Made by a program: the position numbers and the translations under genes. A stretch of 44,947 bases of DNA from positions 1 to 44,947 of the forward strand of contig DOUP01000090.1 of NCBI GenBank assembly GCA_003520545.1. The letters are read 5' to 3'. Under the pieces are notes generated by a model. The model saw nothing but the letters and a program-made list of their open reading frames with translations, made no database searches and had not been told where the DNA came from. The stretch's first letter is position 1; every line of letters begins with the position of its first letter. The stretch is from Maritimibacter sp. Lineage in GTDB: Bacteria; Pseudomonadota; Alphaproteobacteria; Rhodobacterales; Rhodobacteraceae. This document shows positions 16,594 to 25,626 of this stretch, piece after piece.

Positions 16594-17049
16594 CGCCGAA
16601 CTTTGTCCCCAAACGCCACGCACCACAACCCGCTCGCAGGGCCGGGAAACGGCCAGCCGAACAAGACGTCAGGAAACGTGCAGCGAGAAAAAACAGACCA
16701 CGCAAAACCTCGACGTCACAGAGCTCCGGGAAAAACGTCGTACTTCGGATTCAGAACCTTGGTGGCATGGTGTTTTCCGCAGGCAGAGAAACTTCAACAT
16801 TCGACCCGACTCGATGCTCAGCGCACGGGGTACGTTGCCAGGCTTCGGAGAGCTTGGCAATGATGGCGATTGTATCGCTCCATCATCGACCTGCGCCAAC
16901 ACCTCAACTCGGTGCAGTTCGCGTTCGCTCATCATCACCCTTCCCATGCACGACATCCCTTGGTCCCTGAAGGGAGCGTGACATTCCTGAAACGCGTGCG
17001 GGTGACCTGTTAACTTTGCGGTGTGAAACGACCGTCCGACTGAAGGGCC
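16594..17049. other. Gene-poor strip bordering the catabolic block
   Basis: No full gene was recognised here. Short open frames exist on both strands but lack family resemblance or ribosome sites, apart from the transposase-like fragment listed separately. The segment at 16980-17040 contains GTGACATTCCTGAAACG, reminiscent of the sequence found upstream of some ISNCY-type transposase genes. Nothing else is seen. Confidence 0.5.
16879..16932 (-). pseudogene. Transposase N-terminal remnant (ISNCY-like)
   Basis: The minus-strand frame starting at 16932 reads MSERELHRVEVLAQVDDG, which matches from memory the first residues of transposases of the ISNCY group (MSERELHRIEVLxQV...). After DDG the frame continues with sequence that does not look like a transposase, and neither of the other two minus frames clearly resumes it. 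I therefore read it as the stub of a decayed element. It sits just beyond the last gene of the 17-36 kb block. No terminal inverted repeats or target duplication could be established. Confidence 0.45.
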
Positions 17050-18237
17050 TCAGCCCTGCTGATCTGGCCGGTCCCATGTCGACCCCGAGGGGCGGTCCGC
17101 CTGATGCGTCGATACCACGTCCCGCGCCTCCGGGTGGACGCGTTTGAACGCTGTCCAGTTGTTCGGTCGCGCGCGGATGTATTGCGGCGCATAGGGCACA
17201 TCGACACCCAGGGCGGCGGCGGCGTGAAGACCCCAACGGGGGTTATCCAGAAAACCCCGCGCGATGGCGACCATATCGGCGCGCCCCTCGCTCACGATGT
17301 CTTCGGCCTGATGCGGGTCGGTGATGAGGCCCACCGCCGCCGTGGCCAGACCCGTTTCCGCCTTCACCCGCTCGCTGAAGCCGACCTGATGACCGGGGGT
17401 CGCTTTGGGAATGACAGCGTCGGGCACCAGGTTGCCGGCCGACATGGTCACGTAGTCGACGCCGAGCGCCTCCAGCTCTCTCGCGAAGACCACCGCATCC
17501 TCCAGCGTCGCACCTTCGGGGTGCCAGTCCGTGCTGTTGACCCGCACCCCAAGCGCCCGGTCCGACGGGATCGTGTCACGCATGGCCCCTATGACGGCCA
17601 AGGGAAAACGCATCCGGTTCTGTAAAGACCCGCCGTAGGCATCGCGGCGCAGGTTCGTGCGTGGCGATAGGAATTGATGCAACAGATACCCATGCGCGGC
17701 ATGACATTCGACCACATCCACGCCCGCCCGCACCGCGCGGGCCGTCGCATCGGCAAAGGCCGCGATCACCGTGTCGATGTCGTCCTGCGTCATCTCTTCG
17801 GGGGTGACCCAGGTTTCGTTGTAAGGCAGGGCGCTCGGACCCCTTGTCGGCCAGGCCCCCTCCTCGGGGGGCAGGCTTTCGCCTTTCGAACGATCCGCGA
17901 TCGACCGGGCCGAGCCGCGCCGCCCGGCATGGCTCAGTTGGACACCGATCCGGGCCTCAGACAGGGGTCGCAGTCGCGCGACGAGATCGGTAAACGCCCT
18001 CTCCTGCACGTCGTTTTCCAAACCGAGGCACCCGTGGGTGATCCGCCCGCGCGCTTCAACCGCCGTGGCCTCGGCGAAGACCAGCCCCGCACCAGACAGC
18101 ATTAGCCCCCCGAGGTGGATCAGGTGCCAGTCCTGCACCACGCCGTCCACGGCGCTGTATTGGCACATCGGGCTGACCTGTATCCGGTTCGGCAGCGTCA
18201 CGCCCCCGATGGTCAGGGGGTCGAACAAAACGGCCAT
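17050..18237 (-). CDS. NADH:flavin oxidoreductase, old yellow enzyme family (YqjM-like)
   Basis: A 395-residue FMN-dependent TIM-barrel enzyme. OYE-type reductases reduce the C=C bond of alpha,beta-unsaturated ketones. The start MAVLFDPLTIGGVTLPNRIQVSPMCQYSA is typical, including the Cys of PMCQYSA used by YqjM-class enzymes to tune FMN. The substrate-binding His pair is in ECHAAHGYLLHQFLSP, and GRADMVAIARGFLDNPRW closes the phosphate-binding site. It is the last gene of the minus-strand block, nine bases after an SDR gene. In this setting it could saturate a ring enone before Baeyer-Villiger oxidation; that is inference from neighbours. Confidence 0.88.
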   Translation of the reverse strand: MAVLFDPLTIGGVTLPNRIQVSPMCQYSAVDGVVQDWHLIHLGGLMLSGAGLVFAEATAVEARGRITHGCLGLENDVQERAFTDLVARLRPLSEARIGVQLSHAGRRGSARSIADRSKGESLPPEEGAWPTRGPSALPYNETWVTPEEMTQDDIDTVIAAFADATARAVRAGVDVVECHAAHGYLLHQFLSPRTNLRRDAYGGSLQNRMRFPLAVIGAMRDTIPSDRALGVRVNSTDWHPEGATLEDAVVFARELEALGVDYVTMSAGNLVPDAVIPKATPGHQVGFSERVKAETGLATAAVGLITDPHQAEDIVSEGRADMVAIARGFLDNPRWGLHAAAALGVDVPYAPQYIRARPNNWTAFKRVHPEARDVVSTHQADRPSGSTWDRPDQQG

Positions 18238-18246
18238 GATGCGCTC

Positions 18247-19470
18247 CTAGTCTGCGGTCAGTCGGATCGACTGCGCTTGCACGTAATCCGCTGCCTCTGA
18301 AAGAAGAAATGCGGCCAACGGGACCACGTCCGTGTCGCCTTGCGGGACGACAAGCGCGTTGATCCGCGTGCCCCGTTCCGCTTCTTCCAGCGCCCGGGTC
18401 CGCGCGAACATGCCGATCGCTTGGTTCAATGCGCGCTGCTCGGCCGAGCTTCCTGCCCGCTCTTCACACAGAAACAGAACCGGGGCCGTGGCGCCGGTGG
18501 CGACCCGCGCGCCTTCAAGCTTGCGAAGCTGCGCCAAGGGGGAAGACCACGCGGGCGCGGCCACGTCGATCACCATGACCACCGGCGCGTCCGAGGTGAA
18601 ACGCGCCGCACTCACATCCACGCGTTGCGCACCGGGGAGGGTCGCCGAAAGCGCGGTCGCCAAGGCCCCCTCGCCGATCACAAGGGCCGGCCCGTCCGTC
18701 ACGGGTTGTCCATCCCGATGGTCATAACCCGCGCCGGCCGCCGCCAGCACACCGCCATCCACCGACAGGCACTGACCGTTCATGACCGCGCCCGCATCGC
18801 CTGTGAGAAATCCAACCGCGTTTGCGATGTCCTGCGATTGGCCCAATCGTCCGCGTGGAATACCTTTTGCCACAGCCTCGGGGTCGATCCGGCCATTCGC
18901 GATCAGGTCTTCGACAAGTGGCGTGCGGATGTATCCCGGTGCCACCGCGCTCACCACCGGTGCGCCGTCCCATTCCTGGGCCAGCGCCCGTGTCAATTCC
19001 ACGACCCCGGCCTTGGTCGCGCTGTAGGGTCCGCGCAGCGGCAGGGGCCGAAACGACGCGCCCGAAGCAAGGTTGACGATCCGGACCGTGGATCCCACCA
19101 CCTTGGCCGCTGACCGGCAGATCGCGGCGACGCTGTCGAGGTTCACCGCAACGATGGCGTTGAATTTCGCCTCGTCCATATCGGGGATCGTCCGCCCCGC
19201 GTTGTCGGTGATACCGGCATTGTTCACGACCAGGTGCAAGTCCCCGAGCGCCCTGCGCGCCCGATCCGGCAACGCGCGTGCGGCCCTGACATCCGACAGG
19301 TCGACGGTGAGCGCCACGTGGCCTAGCCCCAGCGTCATCGCCCGCGCCCGCGCTTTCTCTCCGTCGATGTCCGCCACGGCACAGAGATATCCCTGCGCCG
19401 CAAGGGTTTGGCAGATGGACCAGCCGATCCCGTCTGCTCCACCGGTGACGAGTGCACAGGTCCGGGTCAT
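18247..19470 (-). CDS. SDR-family oxidoreductase with a second, degenerate SDR-like module
   Basis: A 407-residue protein, much longer than the usual 250 of classical SDRs. Residues 1-250 form a complete SDR: nucleotide-binding TGGADGIG (9-16), NNAG (83-86), Tyr149 and Lys153 in GPYSATK, and the VDGG end. Residues about 258-407 begin ALVIGEGALATAL like a new Rossmann fold and contain GTRINALVVPQGD, resembling the SDR RVNAVAPG segment, but no YxxxK is seen. The second half is probably structural or regulatory. The expected reaction is alcohol/ketone interconversion or 3-hydroxyacyl oxidation. It lies between the BVMO-like and OYE genes with gaps of nine bases each. Confidence 0.8.
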   Translation of the reverse strand: MTRTCALVTGGADGIGWSICQTLAAQGYLCAVADIDGEKARARAMTLGLGHVALTVDLSDVRAARALPDRARRALGDLHLVVNNAGITDNAGRTIPDMDEAKFNAIVAVNLDSVAAICRSAAKVVGSTVRIVNLASGASFRPLPLRGPYSATKAGVVELTRALAQEWDGAPVVSAVAPGYIRTPLVEDLIANGRIDPEAVAKGIPRGRLGQSQDIANAVGFLTGDAGAVMNGQCLSVDGGVLAAAGAGYDHRDGQPVTDGPALVIGEGALATALSATLPGAQRVDVSAARFTSDAPVVMVIDVAAPAWSSPLAQLRKLEGARVATGATAPVLFLCEERAGSSAEQRALNQAIGMFARTRALEEAERGTRINALVVPQGDTDVVPLAAFLLSEAADYVQAQSIRLTAD

Positions 19471-19479
19471 GCTCTCACC

Positions 19480-21114
19480 TTACGCTGGCTCGGTAACGCG
19501 ATCGAAGCTGTAATCGGCATAATTCGATGCCGCCACCGCTTCGCAGGCTTCGCGATACTTCGCAAAGCCACCCACGAACATGGTCAGACCGGTTGGCTTG
19601 TCCTTGACGTTGGCCCCGACCCACCAGGTGTTCGCCTTTCGGATCAAGGACGGCGCGGCCAGCGCGGCGACATGATCCATCCATGCGTCTTCGACCTCCT
19701 GCGTCGGCTCGACCGCCGACAGGTCGTGGTCCTCCATGTAGGCGATCAGATCCGCGATCCAGTCCACGTCGTTCTCGCTGATCGTGATGATATTGGCGAG
19801 CGCTGCGGGACCGTTGGGCCCTGTCGTGGCGAAGAGGTTCGGGAACCCCGACATCGCGATCCCGAGGTGCGAGCGCGGCCCGTCTTTCCACTTTTCCGTG
19901 AGCGTCAGCCCATTGCGGCCCACCACGTCGAAGGCCAGAAGCGCGCCCGTCAGGGCGTCGTATCCGGTCGCGAAGATTAGCATATCGAGCTCGTGCTCGC
20001 CGCTCTCGGTGCGAATGCCTTTTTCGGTGATTTCGAGAATCCGATCCTTCTTGCAGTTCACCAGATGCACGTTCGGCAGGTTGTAGGTCTCGTAGTATTC
20101 GGTATCGAGACAGGGGCGGCGGGCAAAGATCGGGTAACCGCGCGGTTTCAAGGCCTCGGCGGTTTCCGGATCGTCCACGATCTCGCCGATCTTGCCACGC
20201 ACGAAATCGGCCACCGCCTCGTTCGCCTCTTCGTTGACCATCAGGTCCGCGAAGGTCCCGAGGAATGTGTGCCCGCCGTTTTGCCAGGCCTGCTCCATCG
20301 CTTCTTCGCGCTGGTCGGGAGGAAGCGAATAGAATGGGCGCGAGGTCACCGGGCGCGTGCCCCCGGTCGGGTTCATCTTCATCGCCGCACGCATCTGGCG
20401 GTAATGCTTCTTCATCTCGGCCACGTATTCGGGCGACAGATCACGGTTGCGCATCGGCAGGGTGAAACTCGGCGTGCGCTGGAACACGAACAATTCGCCC
20501 GCTTTGCGCCCGACTTCCTGAATGATCTGAATCCCGGTCGAGCCGGTACCGATGACGCCGACCCGTTTGTCCGCGAAATCGACCTCGTGATGAGGCCATT
20601 TCTGGGCACGGTACAGTTCACCCTTGAACCGGTCGATGCCGGGAATGTCGGGATCTTTCGGGATCGACAGCGGTCCCGTCGACATGATCGCATAGGGTGC
20701 TTCCAGAACCGCGCCGGTGTCGGTCGTCGCGACCCACAGTTTGCGCGCCTCGTCCCAGATCGCCGAAGTCACGCGGGTATCGAAGCGGAAATCTTTCCGC
20801 AGATCGAGCCGGTCGGCGACGAAATTGGCGTATTCGAGGATTTCGGGCTGCGCCGCGAATTGCTCGGACCAGGTCCATTCCTGTTCGATCTCGGGTGAAA
20901 AGCCGTAACTGTAGTCCACGCTCATCAGGTCGCAGCGCGCGCCAGGATAGCGGTTCCAATACCACACGCCGCCCACGTTGCTCCCGGCTTCGATGCCGAC
21001 CACGTTCTTGCCCATCTCGCGGAACTTATAGACGGCATACATGCCCCCGAACCCCGCACCGACGACGATGATGTCAACGCGTTCGGCGCTGCCCTTTTCA
21101 TTTGCATCAGCCAT
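19480..21114 (-). CDS. Flavin-containing monooxygenase, Baeyer-Villiger type
   Basis: A 544-residue flavoprotein resembling cyclohexanone-monooxygenase-type enzymes, which use FAD, NADPH and O2 to turn ketones into esters or lactones. It has the FAD site GAGFGG (19-24), the following VGGVWYWNRYPGARCD (48-63) typical of this class, and an NADP site GTGSTG (190-195). The Baeyer-Villiger fingerprint FxGxxxHxxxWP is represented by FKGELYRAQKWP (164-175), with Arg170 where His is usual, so the reaction type is likely but not certain. It follows the LivM gene by 30 bases in the same direction, tying the enzyme to the importer. Confidence 0.85.
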   Translation of the reverse strand: MADANEKGSAERVDIIVVGAGFGGMYAVYKFREMGKNVVGIEAGSNVGGVWYWNRYPGARCDLMSVDYSYGFSPEIEQEWTWSEQFAAQPEILEYANFVADRLDLRKDFRFDTRVTSAIWDEARKLWVATTDTGAVLEAPYAIMSTGPLSIPKDPDIPGIDRFKGELYRAQKWPHHEVDFADKRVGVIGTGSTGIQIIQEVGRKAGELFVFQRTPSFTLPMRNRDLSPEYVAEMKKHYRQMRAAMKMNPTGGTRPVTSRPFYSLPPDQREEAMEQAWQNGGHTFLGTFADLMVNEEANEAVADFVRGKIGEIVDDPETAEALKPRGYPIFARRPCLDTEYYETYNLPNVHLVNCKKDRILEITEKGIRTESGEHELDMLIFATGYDALTGALLAFDVVGRNGLTLTEKWKDGPRSHLGIAMSGFPNLFATTGPNGPAALANIITISENDVDWIADLIAYMEDHDLSAVEPTQEVEDAWMDHVAALAAPSLIRKANTWWVGANVKDKPTGLTMFVGGFAKYREACEAVAASNYADYSFDRVTEPA

Positions 21115-21144
21115 GTCTTGTCTCCTCTCGAATTGTGTCGGCGC

Positions 21145-22080
21145 TCAGGAACGGTCTCGGCGCGTGCGCAGTTTGCGCAGCAACGCAGATGTTTCGCCCA
21201 CGACACCGCGCCGGAAAAAGATGATTACAAGCAACAGGATCGCGCCCTGCGTGATCAGCGCCCATTCACCAAACTGCGCCAGCTCATCGTTCATCAGGAT
21301 CACGATGCCCGCGCCCAGCATCGGACCCGTCAGGGTGCCAAGGCCCCCGAGCAGTGTCATCAGGATAACTTCGGCCGAGATCGGCCAAGATACATCGGTC
21401 AGCGTTGCAAACTGGAACACCATCGCCTTCAGCGCACCGGCGAGACCCGCAAGCCCGGCGGACAGCGTCATGGCCATGATCTTGTACCGCTCGGGACGGA
21501 ACCCAAGGCTTTCGACCCGGGGTTCGTTGTCCCGAATAGCGCGCAAGATTTCGCCGAAGGGCGAATGCACAACCCGGTAGAAGAACGCGACGGCCAGCAC
21601 GGTGACCGTGAGCGCGACGTAATAGAAATGCAGATGATCGCTCACATCGAAAAGGCCAAAGAGCGCGCTGCGCGGAATACGCTGCATCCCGTCCTCGCCG
21701 CCCGTGAAATCGGCCTGTAGCAACAGGAAGTAAACGAACTGCGAAATCGCAAGCGTGATCATCGCGAACTGAATACCGCTGCGGCGGACCGAAATGATCC
21801 CGACCACGTATCCCATGGCGGCCGAAACCACGATGCCCGACAAAAGGGCGATTTCCAGCGACACACCGTAGGTCTTCAGCATGAAGCCCGCGACATAGGC
21901 GGCGGTCCCGAAGAACATCGCCTGGCCAAAGCACAGAAGCCCAGCATAGCCCAACAGCAGGTTGAAGGACGAGGCGAAGATGACGAAGCACAGGATCGAC
22001 ATCAACAGCACCGGATAGACGAAGAACGGTGCGGCGATCAGGGCGACCGCGATGACCGCAAGCCAGAGATAACGGCTCAT
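21145..22080 (-). CDS. livM: Branched-chain amino acid-type ABC transporter permease LivM
   Basis: A 311-residue inner-membrane permease of the LivM kind with about eight to ten hydrophobic segments. The cytoplasmic coupling loop is seen in SPFGEILRAIRDNEPRVESLGFRPERYKIMAMTLSA, and GGLGTLTGPMLGAG is the conserved C-terminal glycine-rich motif. The ATG at 22080 overlaps the LivH stop by four bases; a frame to 22533 running over LivH is rejected. With LivH, LivF, LivG and the binding protein it makes one full importer. Transporters of this class also carry aromatic and alicyclic acids, amides and other small compounds, so the name does not fix the substrate. Confidence 0.88.
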   Translation of the reverse strand: MSRYLWLAVIAVALIAAPFFVYPVLLMSILCFVIFASSFNLLLGYAGLLCFGQAMFFGTAAYVAGFMLKTYGVSLEIALLSGIVVSAAMGYVVGIISVRRSGIQFAMITLAISQFVYFLLLQADFTGGEDGMQRIPRSALFGLFDVSDHLHFYYVALTVTVLAVAFFYRVVHSPFGEILRAIRDNEPRVESLGFRPERYKIMAMTLSAGLAGLAGALKAMVFQFATLTDVSWPISAEVILMTLLGGLGTLTGPMLGAGIVILMNDELAQFGEWALITQGAILLLVIIFFRRGVVGETSALLRKLRTRRDRS

Positions 22081-22961
22081 TTCAAACCCTCCTTGCCCGA
22101 GAACAGGCCATTGGGTCGCAGGATCAGGGCGAAGATCATGATGACGAAGATCACGAGATTGGCACCTTCGGGGTAGAACACCTTGGTCAGCCCCTCGACC
22201 ACGCCGATGAGGTATCCGGTCAGGATCGCCCCGAGGATGGAGCCCATGCCCCCGATGACGACGACCGCGAAGATCACGATCATCAGGTTTGACCCCATCG
22301 AGGGCGACACCTGATAAATCGGGGCGGCCAGCACCCCGCCCAGACCCGCCAGCCCCACGCCGAAGGCATAGGTCAAGCTGATCATCCGTGGCACGTTGAT
22401 GCCGAAGCTCTCGACGATCTCGGGCTTTTCGTTCGCCGCCCGCAGATAGGCCCCAAGCTTGGTATGTTCGATCAGGATGTAGGTGCCGAAGCAGATCACG
22501 ATCGAGAACAGAACCACCCACAGCCGATACCACGGCATGAACATGAACCCGAGGTTCACCCCACCCGGCAACGGCGAGTTATAGGGCAACCCGGTGGAAC
22601 CGTACTGCTGACGCACCAACCCCTCGATGATGAGAACCGCGGCGAATGTCGCGAGCAGCGAATAGAGGTGATCGAGGTTCTGGATCGGCCGCAGGATCGT
22701 CCTTTCCATGAACAGCCCGAAGGCCCCGACGACCACCGGCGCGATGAACAGCGCGCCCCAGTAGGGAATGCCGAGATAGTTCAACAACGCCCAGGCGACG
22801 AAAGCGCCCAGCATGTATTGTGCGCCATGGGCAAAGTTCACGACGGACATCAGTCCGAAAATGATTGCCAGTCCCATGGACAGCATCGCGTAGAAAGATC
22901 CATTGATCAGGCCGATCAACACCTGACCGAACAAGAGTTGGGTCGAGACACCATCAAACAT
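22077..22961 (-). CDS. livH: Branched-chain amino acid-type ABC transporter permease LivH
   Basis: A 294-residue membrane permease with about eight hydrophobic segments, partner of LivM. LINGSFYAMLSMGLAIIFGLMSVVNFAHG near the N-terminus is a family hallmark, and GLGGVLAAPIYQVSPSMG plus VVVIGGMGSILGAILTG lie in the C-terminal half. The coupling region includes GAYLRAANEKPEIVESFGINV. The gene starts three bases after livF ends and overlaps livM by four, so the whole set appears to be on one transcript. Confidence 0.9.
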   Translation of the reverse strand: MFDGVSTQLLFGQVLIGLINGSFYAMLSMGLAIIFGLMSVVNFAHGAQYMLGAFVAWALLNYLGIPYWGALFIAPVVVGAFGLFMERTILRPIQNLDHLYSLLATFAAVLIIEGLVRQQYGSTGLPYNSPLPGGVNLGFMFMPWYRLWVVLFSIVICFGTYILIEHTKLGAYLRAANEKPEIVESFGINVPRMISLTYAFGVGLAGLGGVLAAPIYQVSPSMGSNLMIVIFAVVVIGGMGSILGAILTGYLIGVVEGLTKVFYPEGANLVIFVIMIFALILRPNGLFSGKEGLK

Positions 22962-22964
22962 TTC

Positions 22965-23678
22965 TCACACCCCCAGATAGGTTTTGACGCGGTCGAGGTT
23001 CGAAGACAGGTCTTCGTTCGACAGCGTGTCCACGACTTCGCCGTTTTCGACGACCACGTGGCGGTCGGCGACAAGGCGCGCGAATTGCAGATTTTGTTCA
23101 ACGAGCACGATAGTGTAGCCCTGTTCCTTTAGCTTCTGGATCTGCGCGCCGATTTCTTTGACGATCACGGGGGCGAGCCCCTCGCTGGGTTCGTCCAGCA
23201 GGATGAAGCGCGAGCCGGTGCGCAGGATGCGCGCGATCGCGAGCATCTGTTGTTCACCGCCAGACAGCTTGCTACCCCCGCTCTTGCGGCGGGCCTTCAG
23301 GTTCGGAAAGGCTTCCAGAAGCTGGGCATCTGTCAAACCGCCGGGGCTGAGAATGGGTGGAAGCGTCATGTTCTCCGCCACCGTCAGCCCGGCGAAAATC
23401 GCGCGTTCCTCTGGGCAATAGGCGATACCTGCACGCGCGATCTGATACGTCCGCTTGCGGATCAGCTCTTGATCGCGAAACCGGATCGACCCGGTGCGGG
23501 TGCCCACGATCCCCATGATCGAACGAAGGGTCGAGGTCTTGCCTGCCCCATTGCGCCCGATCAGAGTGACCAGTTCGCCCTCGTGGACGTCAAAAGTCAT
23601 CCCGTGAAGCGCTTTACTCTCGCCATACCACGCTTCGAGATTTTCGACCTGCATGATGGGTTTGCGATCAGAGGGCAT
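22965..23678 (-). CDS. livF: ABC transporter ATP-binding protein LivF
   Basis: A 237-residue ATPase subunit of the Liv-type importer. Walker A is GRNGAGKTS, the signature is KLSGGEQQMLAIARIL, and Walker B is FILLDEPSEGL followed by the H-loop-equivalent region IVLVEQNLQFA with Gln-Asn typical of LivF. The start was set at 23678, overlapping the LivG stop by 11 bases; a later ATG at 23654 (MQVENLEAWYG) is also plausible. A frame extending to 23759 lies inside livG and is rejected. Confidence 0.9.
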   Translation of the reverse strand: MPSDRKPIMQVENLEAWYGESKALHGMTFDVHEGELVTLIGRNGAGKTSTLRSIMGIVGTRTGSIRFRDQELIRKRTYQIARAGIAYCPEERAIFAGLTVAENMTLPPILSPGGLTDAQLLEAFPNLKARRKSGGSKLSGGEQQMLAIARILRTGSRFILLDEPSEGLAPVIVKEIGAQIQKLKEQGYTIVLVEQNLQFARLVADRHVVVENGEVVDTLSNEDLSSNLDRVKTYLGV

Positions 23679-24444
23679 CGACGCCTCCCATATAGGCCGT
23701 GATGACATCTTCGTTGTTGGACACCTCGTCATAGGTGCCTTCGACCAGAACCTCGCCATGCTGAAGCACCGTGATTCGCTCGCAGAGACTGGAAACCACA
23801 GAGAGGTTATGCTCGACGATGAGCGTCGTGCGCCCTTCTGATACCTTGCGGATCAGGTCCGTGATCGGCTCGATATCCTCATGCCCCATACCCGCGGTCG
23901 GCTCGTCCAGAAGCATGACATTGGGATCGAGTGCGAGCGTCGTGGCGATTTCGAGCGCGCGCTTCTTGCCGTAAGACAACTCCGTGGCCTTTGCACCGGC
24001 GCGGTCCGCCAGACCCACCTGATCCAGAAGCTCCATCGCCCGGGCATCGAGCGGACGAATGGCCGCCAGGGATGACCAGAAGCGGAACGACTTGTCGAAG
24101 CCGGACTGAAGCGCCACACGCACGTTTTCAAGACAGGTGAGATGCGGGAACGTTGCGGAAATCTGGAAGCTGCGGACCAGCCCCAAACGTGCCACCTGTG
24201 CCGTGCGCAGCCGCGTGATGTCCCTGCCCTCGAAAATCACCTGTCCGGCCGATGGCGTTAAGGTTTTTGTAAGCAGATTGAAGCACGTTGTCTTGCCCGC
24301 GCCATTTGGCCCGATCAGCGCGTGGATCGAACCGCGCTTGACCTTCAGGTCCACATCTTTGACCGCATAGAACGCACCGAAGGCCTTGCTCAGGCCCCGG
24401 GCTTCGAGCGCGTAACCGCTCGCAGTATTCGTCGATTGAGCCAC
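23668..24444 (-). CDS. livG: ABC transporter ATP-binding protein LivG
   Basis: A 258-residue ATPase, second nucleotide-binding subunit of the importer. Walker A is GPNGAGKTTC, the signature is the LivG-type ELSYGKKRALEIA, and Walker B is VMLLDEPTAGM followed by LIVEHNLSVV. It lies 18 bases after the upstream acyl-CoA dehydrogenase gene in transcription order and overlaps livF. Placement of transport genes between dehydrogenase genes and the monooxygenase argues that uptake and breakdown serve the same compound. Confidence 0.9.
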   Translation of the reverse strand: MAQSTNTASGYALEARGLSKAFGAFYAVKDVDLKVKRGSIHALIGPNGAGKTTCFNLLTKTLTPSAGQVIFEGRDITRLRTAQVARLGLVRSFQISATFPHLTCLENVRVALQSGFDKSFRFWSSLAAIRPLDARAMELLDQVGLADRAGAKATELSYGKKRALEIATTLALDPNVMLLDEPTAGMGHEDIEPITDLIRKVSEGRTTLIVEHNLSVVSSLCERITVLQHGEVLVEGTYDEVSNNEDVITAYMGGVDAL

Positions 24445-24462
24445 CTGTCCTCCCTTCCCGTC

Positions 24463-25626
24463 TTAGCCCGAAGGCAGACCAAGCACCGCTTTCGCCAGAA
24501 TGGTGCGTTGAATTTCGTTGGACCCGCCAAAGATCGCCGGGGCGCGGCTGTCGAGATACAGGTTCATCGCGTCGATGCCCCGATCCCCGACCATCAGATC
24601 GTCATAAAAACGGGCCTCTTCGCCCGCGACGGTCAGCATCTCTTCGGTGATGCGCTGATACAGCTCACTACAGAAGATCTTGAGCACCGACACATCGGCC
24701 CCCAGCGTCCCACCTTCGCGCAGCACCTTGGCAAAGCGTTCGAAGGCCGAGCCGAGATCGTAGAGATCGAGCCGCAGCTTCGCGAAACGGGACCGAAACG
24801 CCGCGTCCTCGAACGCGCCGCGATCCCTGGCAAGAATTTCCAACCGCTTGAGCGCGTATTCCGGGCGCGACGGTGCCCCGAGAAAAATCCGCTCGTGTCC
24901 CAGCACCGATTTCGCCAGAGCCCAGCCTGCATCCACTTCGCCGACCACGTTCCTGGCAGGCACGCGAACGTTTTCGAAGAACACTTCGCAGAAGTCCTCT
25001 TCTTCGCGCAGGTTCTTGATCGGACGGACCAGCACGCCTGGCGACGACAGTTCAACCAGGATCACGGTGATCCCGTGTTGGCGTTTTTCCGAATTGGTCG
25101 TGCGCACGAGCAGCAAGATCCAGTTCGCGCAATGGGCCAGGGTGGTCCAGATCTTCTGGCCGTTGATGATGAAATCGTCACCGTCGCGCACCGCCTGGGT
25201 GCGCAGGCTGGCCAGGTCGGACCCCGCCCCCGGCTCGGAGTACCCCTGACACCAGACATGTTCGCCAGTCAGGATTTTCGGAAGAAACTCGGCCCTTTGC
25301 GCGTCTGTCCCATGCTCGATCAAAAGCGGACCGGTTAGCCCGATGCCATGGTCCGGAATACGCGGGCAGCCCAGTCGGGCCCACTCTTCGACATAGACAA
25401 TATGCTTGCCCGCATCCAATCCCATGCCGCCATATTCCACCGGCCACACGGGCGACAACCAGCCCTTGTCGTTCAACGCGTGATACCACTCGGCGACCTC
25501 GTCGAAGGTCGGGCGCTGCTTGCGCATGAAGCGCAGATGCTCCGGACAGTTCGCATCGACCCAGGCGCGAAAGATCGTGCGAAATTCCTCGTCCGTCAGA
25601 GCGTTCCAGTCTTGCTCTTGGCTCAT
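24463..25626 (-). CDS. Acyl-CoA dehydrogenase (large-subunit type)
   Basis: A 387-residue FAD enzyme introducing a 2,3 double bond into an acyl-CoA. Family motifs include WCQGYSEPGAGSDLASLRT (FAD binding), QKIWTTLAHCANW, and the C-terminal FGGSNEIQRTILAKAVLG about residue 366. The last motif has Gly where short- and medium-chain enzymes have the catalytic Glu (YEGT); a Glu in LGHERIFLG is a candidate base, as in isovaleryl- and some steroid-type dehydrogenases. With the second dehydrogenase gene upstream it may form a heteromer like PimC/PimD or mycobacterial FadE pairs; this is inference. Its ATG overlaps the enoyl-CoA hydratase stop. Confidence 0.85.
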   Translation of the reverse strand: MSQEQDWNALTDEEFRTIFRAWVDANCPEHLRFMRKQRPTFDEVAEWYHALNDKGWLSPVWPVEYGGMGLDAGKHIVYVEEWARLGCPRIPDHGIGLTGPLLIEHGTDAQRAEFLPKILTGEHVWCQGYSEPGAGSDLASLRTQAVRDGDDFIINGQKIWTTLAHCANWILLLVRTTNSEKRQHGITVILVELSSPGVLVRPIKNLREEEDFCEVFFENVRVPARNVVGEVDAGWALAKSVLGHERIFLGAPSRPEYALKRLEILARDRGAFEDAAFRSRFAKLRLDLYDLGSAFERFAKVLREGGTLGADVSVLKIFCSELYQRITEEMLTVAGEEARFYDDLMVGDRGIDAMNLYLDSRAPAIFGGSNEIQRTILAKAVLGLPSG

